DNA of 11,487 bases, taken from positions 1-11,487 of the forward strand of contig CAKPRQ010000019.1 in NCBI GenBank assembly GCA_934182605.1, given 5' to 3'. Under the pieces are notes generated by a model. The model saw nothing but the letters and a program-made list of their open reading frames with translations, searched no databases and was not told where the DNA came from. This document shows positions 6,115-11,487 of this stretch, in pieces. A program made the translations under genes and the position numbers. Source of the DNA: an uncultured Clostridia bacterium (GTDB taxonomy: Bacteria > Bacillota > Clostridia > TANB77 > CAG-508). The stretch's first letter is position 1, and each line of letters starts with the position of its first letter.

Positions 6115-6184
6115 ATTATCTATCATGATTTTAGGACAAGATATAAACTTGGGTTAGATATGAGCTCATAGAATGAAAATTCTA
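6095..6184. repeat. Inverted repeats after the recombinase gene
   Basis: Three dyads are packed here. TTTATCCTA (6095-6103) pairs with TAGGATAAA (6107-6115) across the recombinase stop codon. TATGAGCTCATA (6159-6170) is a perfect 12-base palindrome. TAGAAT (6169-6174) pairs with ATTCTA (6179-6184). They may be recombinase contact sites near the attachment site, or RNA hairpins. No T-run follows them. Confidence 0.35.
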
Positions 6185-6214
6185 TAAACGAATATCCTAT
6201 AATACATTTGGCTC

Positions 6215-6263
6215 GGAACTAGCCATTAGATTTTATCTAAAAATAGTTCCAAATAATTTTTTT
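6215..6263 (+). terminator. Terminator at the element's right end
   Basis: GGAACTA (6215-6221) pairs perfectly with TAGTTCC (6244-6250), and inside it TTAGAT (6226-6231) pairs with ATCTAA (6235-6240). The stem is followed by AAATAA and a run of seven T (6257-6263). It would end recombinase transcription just before the CotJC fragment. Confidence 0.65.
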
Positions 6264-6290
6264 GATAAGGTTTTGGTTCAAACGAACTAG
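6264..6290. other. Probable attachment-site junction (attR-like)
   Basis: Recognisable CotJC-like coding sequence begins within a few codons of 6269, directly after the recombinase terminator. GTTC (6277-6280) and GAAC (6284-6287) make a small dyad at the boundary. Large serine recombinases usually lie beside their attachment site, so this is the likely junction. The exact core cannot be set without the other end. Confidence 0.4.
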
Positions 6291-6514
6291 CACATTTAGA
6301 AATTGTTGGTACAATAGTTCATCAATTAACAGATGGTGCTTCTGTAAAAGAAATGGAAGAAGCAGGGTTAGGTGCATATTATACAGACCATGGTTTTGGG
6401 GTATACCCACAAGCCGCAGCAGGTTTCCCATTTAGTGCATTAGTACTTGCAGTAAAAGGTGACCCTATTGCAGATTTACAAGAGGATTTAGCAGCAGAGG
6501 ATAAAGCTCTTTAG
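6269..6514 (+). pseudogene. CotJC-like manganese catalase, internal fragment
   Basis: The frame reads GSNELAHLEIVGTIVHQL, then AYYTDHGFGVYPQAAAG and GDPIADLQEDLAAEDKA. These match the middle of the CotJC/manganese catalase family, whose spore-coat members degrade hydrogen peroxide with two manganese ions. ELAHLE is part of the metal-binding ferritin-like core. The N-terminal 60 or so residues are missing; a stop lies in frame at 6266. Translation ends at 6512-6514, where the family normally continues with KARxTYDNIL. A decayed match to that continuation may run on to about 6555. It has no start codon, so it is a remnant. Its left edge coincides with the mobile element's end, suggesting that insertion cut the gene. 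Confidence 0.75.
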
Positions 6515-6606
6515 TGCAACCGTAGAATAATATAATAGTCTAAATTGTTGAGATGGAAAATATCATTGTAGAGAATTAGAAACTGGTTCTAAATATTACT
6601 TATTAA

Positions 6607-6822
6607 ATGAGGAAAACTTTAGTAAATTATAATTTAAACTTTAAAGAAATACAACTAGATAATGATGAATATATTACAGAAACATATTTTGATTTTGGAA
6701 GAGTAGATTTAGGATTTAAAGAAAATACGAAACCTACTATGAAGTGTAGAACATTAGACACGTTACAAAATAACGATACATTTACAAATAAAACAAAAAT
6801 TATAAAGGCGACTAATATTTAG
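6607..6822 (+). pseudogene. Fragment resembling a Cna-B/SpaA-like surface protein
   Basis: This frame of 71 codons includes EIQLDNDEYITETYFDFGRV, DLGFKENTKPTMKCR and LDTLQNNDTFTNKTKI. These resemble the late extracellular repeat region of clostridial Cna-B/SpaA-like, LPxTG-anchored surface proteins. It has no signal peptide, no LPxTG anchor and no ribosome binding site before the ATG. The last five codons lie in a terminator hairpin (6804-6830), so true homology probably ends near residue 66. It is most likely a leftover piece. The family call is from remembered pattern and is moderate. Confidence 0.5.
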
Positions 6823-6830
6823 TCGCTTTT
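6804..6830 (+). terminator. Strong hairpin terminator
   Basis: GCGACTAA (6808-6815) pairs perfectly with TTAGTCGC (6819-6826) with a 3-base loop, extended by AAAG/TTTT. It is followed by TTTT. This is one of the strongest terminators in the window, though the surface-protein fragment before it is broken. Confidence 0.7.
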
Positions 6831-6942
6831 AACACTTCTTACTATAAAAATATAATTACATGGAAAAAAATAAGATATTTAATAATAGCAGATAGTTATT
6901 GAAAAATATCCGTTTATATGTTATTATAATTTTGATAAATAA

Positions 6943-7188
6943 ATAGTAATAAGAACGGCAAAAACACCATTTATACAAAGTAATGCACATAAAGCAGTTT
7001 ATATATCTTCAATTTTGTTAATTATAATAGGTATTTTAGTACCATTTACACCACTGGGAATTGCAATAGGCTTAGTACCAATTGCTTTAAAATATATTTT
7101 CGTGATATTTGGAGTCACATTCTTATATTGCATCGTAGCAAGTTATGCAAAGAAAATTTATATAAAGAAATATAAGGAATGGATATAG
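6943..7188 (+). pseudogene. C-terminal fragment of an MgtA-type P-type ATPase
   Basis: The frame begins IVIRTAKTPFIQSNAHKAV and continues with two membrane segments (YISSILLIIIGILVPFTPLG and KYIFVIFGVTFLYCIVASYA). It ends KKIYIKKYKEWI. This is the last 80 or so residues of the magnesium-transporting (type III) P-type ATPase family, whose C-terminus typically reads IRTxKxPFIQS and ends with a basic IKR/IKK tail. A TAA stop at 6940-6942 lies directly before the match and no start codon is available. The phosphorylation and nucleotide-binding domains are absent, so the fragment cannot transport. It seems left after deletion of the rest of mgtA. Confidence 0.75.
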
Positions 7189-7265
7189 AAATAATTGAAG
7201 ATAAAAATTAAATTTAATTATCTAAAAAATAAAAAGAAAATGAATAATAATTTGAGGGGAAAAGT

Positions 7266-8105
7266 ATGTTGAAATGGATTAAAGAAAATAAAATTATTTT
7301 AATAACGATGCTAATATTTGAAATTGTGGCAGTATCGTTATTTGTTTCAACAAAAAACTTATTTTATTTGTTGAATTTCAATTATATAGGAATTTGTATA
7401 TCACTTGGAATGTACTTAATGTCGCATAAGGTTAAATATGCAAGAAACTTTGTTCAATGCGCTGTTGGATTATATATGCTTGCGTATTTGGGAATTATAT
7501 GTAGAGAAAATATGCAAATTGAAGGCTTTTGGTACTACTTGTTTTTAGGCGTATTTGAAGCTGCAACAATACATTATTTTGTAGCTAAAATAGCAGGACC
7601 ATTATTCTTTGGCAGAGGTTGGTGTGGATATGCCTGTTGGACAGGAATGGTATTAGATTTGCTACCATATAAAACACCTAAAAATAGTAGAAAAAATTTA
7701 GGATGGATTAGATATATAATGTTTTTGCTATCATTAATATTTGTGGCATCACTATTTATATTTAAGGTAGATAACTTAGAAAATATAATGTTTTTGGCTT
7801 TTATAATTGGAAATATAGTGTATTATGCTTTAGGAATATCACTTGCTTTTATATTTAAAGATAATAGAGCTTTTTGCAAATATATATGTCCTATAACTGT
7901 TTTTCTAAAACCTGCAAGTTATTACTCATATTTGAGAGTTAAATGTGATCATAGTAAATGTATTAATTGCAAAAAATGTATAAAAAATTGTCCAATGAAT
8001 GTGGATATGTTAGATGACTCAAGAAAAAGAAAAAATGGGACTGAATGCATACTTTGCTGTAACTGCATTAAAGAATGCCCTAAAAATGCACTTAATTTAA
8101 AGTAA
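7266..8105 (+). CDS. NapH-like membrane 4Fe-4S protein
   Basis: This 279-residue membrane protein has about five hydrophobic spans (near 9-28, 37-52, 65-80, 90-110 and 150-197) and ends in two ferredoxin-type clusters. Cluster 1 uses C232, C235, C238 and C242; cluster 2 uses C261, C264, C267 and C271. GRGWCGYACWTGM (117-129) and FCKYICP (203-209) are the paired cysteine motifs of the NapH/NosR/RdxA group. Such proteins pass electrons from the membrane to a periplasmic or metal-linked partner. The partner is not visible here. GAGGGG stands 8 bases before the ATG. The gene appears intact, unlike most of its neighbours. Two small membrane proteins follow, perhaps as one operon. Confidence 0.8.
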   Translation: MLKWIKENKIILITMLIFEIVAVSLFVSTKNLFYLLNFNYIGICISLGMYLMSHKVKYARNFVQCAVGLYMLAYLGIICRENMQIEGFWYYLFLGVFEAATIHYFVAKIAGPLFFGRGWCGYACWTGMVLDLLPYKTPKNSRKNLGWIRYIMFLLSLIFVASLFIFKVDNLENIMFLAFIIGNIVYYALGISLAFIFKDNRAFCKYICPITVFLKPASYYSYLRVKCDHSKCINCKKCIKNCPMNVDMLDDSRKRKNGTECILCCNCIKECPKNALNLK

Positions 8106-8125
8106 TTTATATGGAGAAATTGATT

Positions 8126-8380
8126 ATGGAAAAAATTATATATTGTATTACAACACCCATTCATTAATAATATAGGTGTGGGATTTATTATTGCCAAGAT
8201 AGTTTTATTGGGTATATGTTTATCACCACTTCTAATGTAATATCTTTTGTAGGTTTATCTTTTGGAATATTTAATATGATGACTTGGTTTGGATTTAATA
8301 TAGAAAATTGGTGGATGGGAATACTTCATTTGCCATTACTAATAGTAATTTATCGAGGAGGTATTTATAATGAAAAATAA
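8126..8380 (+). pseudogene. Small membrane protein gene with two frameshifts
   Basis: An ATG at 8126 follows GGAGAAA. Reading through needs one base dropped in the six-A run just after the start (8129-8135) and a compensating change near 8205-8216. The joined product would be about 84 residues with two or three hydrophobic spans: LYIVLQHPFINNIGVGFIIA, then VISFVGLSFGIFNMMTWFGF and MGILHLPLLIVIY. The intact 54-residue part (8216-8380) overlaps the next gene's start by 11 bases, which suggests real coupling. I do not recognise the family. It is either decayed, or the frame errors come from sequencing. The 54-residue part alone could also be a real gene. Confidence 0.4.
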
Positions 8381-8681
8381 AAAAATTGGTATAGGTTCAT
8401 TGTCATTGTTACTAGTAATTATTGCTTTCGTTTGGGCTTTTAATATTTTTGGAGTTTGTGTAGGAGATCACATTTTAGCAACATTGAACATACCTACTTG
8501 GTCTAATATGGCTAATGCGACTGGAACACATTACACTATTTTTTATTCATTTATATTTTTAATACCAGCACTAATATTATCTATTAAATATAAAGATAAT
8601 TTGTTTACAAAGGTTGGAAAATGGTTATCAATTACTTTTATTGGAATACTTTTACTTGGATTTATATTTGTGGTTGTATAG
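8370..8681 (+). CDS. Small membrane protein, function unknown
   Basis: This 103-residue protein has three hydrophobic spans, at about 8-30, 52-72 and 82-103. Between the first two lies an external-looking loop with NIPTWSNMANATGTHY. GAGGAGGT (8355-8362) stands 7 bases before the ATG, a strong site. It overlaps the end of the preceding damaged membrane protein gene. Its place after a NapH-like iron-sulfur protein and before a copper operon suggests a membrane redox or metal role, but no motif confirms this. No clear terminator follows before the copper promoter. Confidence 0.6.
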   Translation: MKNKKIGIGSLSLLLVIIAFVWAFNIFGVCVGDHILATLNIPTWSNMANATGTHYTIFYSFIFLIPALILSIKYKDNLFTKVGKWLSITFIGILLLGFIFVVV

Positions 8682-8745
8682 TAACAAATTACAATAAATC
8701 GTAAAAGCATTGAAACAAATAGTTTTTTTAATATATACCCCCTTA

Positions 8746-8774
8746 TTTACAAAATACCATTATGGGTATATAAT
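8746..8774 (+). promoter_or_regulatory. Copper operon promoter with CsoR-type operator
   Basis: TTTACA (8746-8751) and TATAAT (8769-8774) have perfect 17-base spacing. ATACC (8754-8758) and GGTAT (8765-8769) form a dyad around ATTATG, filling the spacer. This resembles CsoR operators, which are G/C-tract dyads such as ATACCC...GGGTAT that block the polymerase until copper binds the repressor. ATACCCCC at 8735-8742 may be a second partial site. Another possible promoter, TTGAAA (8710-8715) with TATATA (8732-8737), lies upstream. Confidence 0.65.
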
Positions 8775-8794
8775 GATATGGGTGGTGATGGATA

Positions 8795-9013
8795 ATGAAT
8801 GAGTGTTGTAAGAAGAAAACTGTTAGAAATGAAGAAGAAAAGAAGAATATGGATTTTACATTTGAAAGAAACATTAATTATTATGAAACAGATAAAATGG
8901 GAGTGGTACATCATTCTAATCATTGTTTTACAGATAAGAGTTTAAAACCAATTAATTTAAAAAAGTATAATAAAGAATTTAATGATAAATTTGAAAGTTT
9001 ATTAAAAAAATAG
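8795..9013 (+). pseudogene. Chimera of csoR start and gutted YbgC-like thioesterase
   Basis: The 72-codon frame joins three pieces. Residues 1-17 (MNECCKKKTVRNEEEKK) match the N-terminus of clostridial CsoR/DUF156 copper repressors. Residues 19-42 (MDFTFERNINYYETDKMG...HHSN) match the start of YbgC-like acyl-CoA thioesterases, including the catalytic-loop Asp. Residues 43-72 (HCFTDKSLKPINLKKYNK) match their C-terminus. The CsoR copper-binding helices and about 70 thioesterase residues between the two ends are missing. Met19 (8849) would be the native thioesterase start. The product can neither bind DNA as CsoR nor form a whole hotdog fold. Two deletions probably made it. It is the first gene after the CsoR-type operator, as expected for csoR. 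Confidence 0.75.
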
Positions 9014-9029
9014 AAAGAGGGTAAAAAAT

Positions 9030-9239
9030 ATGGAAGAGATAAAATTAAATGTTAATGGAATGGTTTGTGGAGGTTGTGAAAAAAGAGTAGTAAATTCTTT
9101 AAGCACAATAGATGGCGTTAAAGAAGTAATTGCAAATCATAATGAAGGAACAGTTGTAATTAAGTCAGATGAAAAAATTGATATAAATATCATTAAGGAA
9201 AAAATTGAAGATCTTGGTTTTGAAGTAAAGGAAGATTAA
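9030..9239 (+). CDS. copZ: Copper chaperone CopZ
   Basis: This 69-residue protein is a single heavy-metal-associated (HMA) domain. GMVCGGCEKRV carries the copper-binding cysteines C13 and C16 in the MxCxxC loop, and the end (IIKEKIEDLGFEVKED) matches the last helix and strand. It carries Cu(I) in the cytoplasm and hands it to the CopA pump. A GAGGG ribosome binding site precedes the ATG. The gene is intact and lies 4 bases before copA, within the same operon driven by the promoter at 8746. Length and motif are normal for the family. The substrate could include other soft metals, but the pairing with copA makes copper the best call. Confidence 0.88.
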   Translation: MEEIKLNVNGMVCGGCEKRVVNSLSTIDGVKEVIANHNEGTVVIKSDEKIDINIIKEKIEDLGFEVKED

Positions 9240-9243
9240 AAGT

Positions 9244-11452
9244 ATGAAAAAAATTATTTTAGGAATAGATGGAATGACTTGTAGTGCTTGTTCAAATGGA
9301 TTAGAAAAATACCTAAATAAGCAAAATGGAATTATAAATGCTTCCGTTAATCTAGTAATGTCAAATGCTAGTATAGATTATGATGAAACAATATTAAATC
9401 AAGAAAAATTAGAAAAATATATAAAACAAGCAGGTTTTACAAGTTTAGGAATATTTAAGAAATTTAAAATACAAAAGCAAACTAAAAAAGAAAAAATTAA
9501 ATTTATAATATTTACTATACTAGCAATTATATTAATGTATATTTCAATGGGACACATGATAAATCTGCCCATACCAAAAATATTTAATCCACATTATAAT
9601 CCAATCATATATACTATAACATTATTAGGATTAACAATATTATTTTTAATATATGGTTTTGATATTTTAAAGAATGGATACAAAAATTTAATTCATAGAA
9701 TACCAAATATGGATACATTAGTTACAATAGGGGTAATTAGTAGTTTTTTATATAGTGTATATGGAATGTATATGATACTGAAAGGAAATCACAACTACAC
9801 AATGGATTTATACTTTGAATCATCAGCTATTGTAATTTATTTCATAAAGCTAGGAAGATATTTAGATGGAATAAGTAAAGACAAGACAAAAGAGGCAATA
9901 CAAAAATTAGTAGAAATAACACCAAATCAAGCAACTATTGAAATAAATGGAGTAGAAAAAATTGTTACATTAGATGAAATTAAAAAGGAAAATATAATTA
10001 TAGCAAAACCAGGAGAGAAAATTGCAGTAGATGGAGAAATAATAGAACGGAAAAGCACATTTAGATGAATCTTTTATAACTGGAGAAAGTAAGCCATCTT
10101 CAAAGACAATAGGCGAAAAAGTAGTTGCTGGTAGTTTAAATTATGACGGATTTATAAAATATAAAGCAGAGAAAATAGGAAAAGAATCAACAGTATCAGA
10201 AATAGTAAGACTAGTAATAGAAGCAAGCAATACAAAAGCACCAATAGCAAAAATCGTAGATAAAATATCAGGTATTTTTGTGCCAGTTGTTATAATCATT
10301 GCAATTATCACATTGATAATATATTTACTATTAGGATTTTCAATAGGAAAAGCAATAATTACATTTGTTACAATACTTGTTGTTGCATGTCCTTGTAGTT
10401 TGGGACTCGCAACACCACTTGCAATGGTAATTAGTGAAGGATTATGTGCAAGTAACGGAATATTAGTAAAAAAAAGTGAGATATTAGAAAATGCTTCGAA
10501 AATAAATACTATCGTTTTTGATAAAACAGGAACATTAACTTATGGAAAATTAAAGATTTCTAAAATATATAATTATAGTAATCTAAAAGACAATGATATT
10601 TTGCAATTAGCAGGAAGCATAGAAACAAAATCTACACATCCAATAGGAAAAGCATTTACAGATTATATGAAAGAAAATAAAATTGCAAAACTACAAGTAA
10701 ATAATTTTGAAGATGTATCTGGATTTGGAATTATTGGAGAAATTCAAAAACAAAAAATAATATTAGGAAATAGGAAAATACTAGCAAAATACAATATTGA
10801 AAATAAATACGAAGAAGATGAAAAAGAACTTGCAAAACAAGGGAATAGTATAATATATGTAATAAAAGATAGTAAAATAATGGCTCTTATTGGTGTAAAT
10901 GATATTATAAGAGAAAATGCAAAACAAGTTATAGAAAAGATAAATGAAAAGAATATTGAAACAATTATGCTCACAGGGGATAATAAAGATGCAGCAGAAA
11001 AAATAGGAAAAGAATTAGGAATAACAAAAGTAATAGCAAATGTTCTTCCAAAAGAAAAAGCAGAAATGATAAAAAATCTAAAATTACAAAATAAAAATGT
11101 TATGATGTGTGGGGATGGCATAAATGATAGTCCAGCTTTAGCAAATGCCAATATTGGAGTAAGTGTAAAAAGTGGAACAGATATAGCAATGGATTCATCA
11201 GATGTTATTTTAACTAAAAATGATTTAGAATCTATTTTAAAATTAATAAATATTAGTGAAAAAACTATAAAAAATATAAAACAAAATTTGTTTTGGGCAT
11301 TTTTCTATAATTCTTTAATGATACCTATTGCAATAGGTATATTAAATCCAATAGGAATAACTATAAATCCTATGTGGGCAAGTTTATCGATGGTGTGTAG
11401 TAGTTTAACGGTTATACTAAATGCTTTAAGATTAAAAAAACATAAAGTGTAA
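9244..11452 (+). pseudogene. copA: Copper-exporting P1B-type ATPase, one-base frameshift
   Basis: After correction the product is 735 residues, full length for CopA, which exports Cu(I) using ATP. It has one N-terminal HMA domain (C13, C16 in GMTCSAC), membrane spans, the TGES phosphatase loop (279-282), the CPC metal site (382-384), the phosphorylated D426 in DKTGT, HP (465-466) and GDGIND (623-628). An extra C at 10048 shifts the frame after codon 268. As given, translation stops at 10066-10068, after the first four spans and before TGES. Removing that C joins both halves exactly. The rest shows no damage, so this may be a recent mutation or a sequencing error. Its ribosome binding site lies in the end of copZ. 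Confidence 0.88.
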
Positions 11453-11487
11453 ATAGATTTAGATAATCAATAAATGTAGTAGTAATT

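Noticed and set aside
6237..6431. 64-residue minus-strand open frame
   Set aside because: It is a shadow of the CotJC fragment and the terminator, and matches no family.
10744..11151. 135-residue minus-strand open frame inside copA
   Set aside because: It is the antisense shadow of the well-supported CopA coding sequence, with no ribosome binding site.
1..11487. CRISPR array, rRNA or tRNA genes
   Set aside because: No regularly spaced repeats and no tRNA or rRNA signatures were seen on either strand.

Overview
The window is very AT-rich, with short intergenic gaps, AGGAGG-type ribosome binding sites and TTGACA/TATAAT-type promoters. All of this fits a low-GC Bacillota, probably an anaerobic clostridial relative. 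A fragment of a CotJC-like spore-coat manganese catalase hints at spore-forming ancestry. The standard code fits: TGA is used as a stop.

Positions 1 to about 6265 look like one end of an integrated mobile element. In order it carries two small Xre-type regulators on the minus strand, a response regulator with unrecognised flanking regions, and a 790-base gene-free stretch rich in hairpins. Then come a sigma-70 region-4-like protein and a small Tn916 Orf8/HTH_16-like protein, a roughly 290-base stretch that folds like a structured RNA, and three small proteins. A large serine recombinase read from a TTG start closes the element. A hairpin terminator follows it, and immediately afterwards a CotJC-like gene fragment begins, as expected if the recombinase lies next to one attachment site. 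The other end of the element and any transfer genes are not in the window.

Positions 6269 to about 7190 are a graveyard of gene pieces: an internal piece of a CotJC/manganese catalase gene, a piece resembling a Cna-B/SpaA-like surface protein, and the last 80 or so codons of an MgtA-type P-type ATPase.

Positions 7266 to 11452 form a metal and redox region. It holds a membrane-bound NapH-like 4Fe-4S protein, a damaged small membrane protein, an intact small membrane protein, and a copper operon. The copper promoter has a CsoR-like operator exactly between its -35 and -10 boxes. The csoR gene that should follow is reduced to 17 codons fused to the two ends of a YbgC-like thioesterase. CopZ follows and is intact. 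CopA is complete except for one extra C at 10048 that breaks the frame. The operon therefore has a working-looking copper switch but no local repressor, and a pump that is broken unless the extra base is an error.

The best candidates for undescribed biology are the structured RNA at 3464-3753 and the leader at about 2440-2842, where a short peptide, alternative hairpins, a terminator and a hairpin that hides the ribosome binding site all precede the sigma-like gene.
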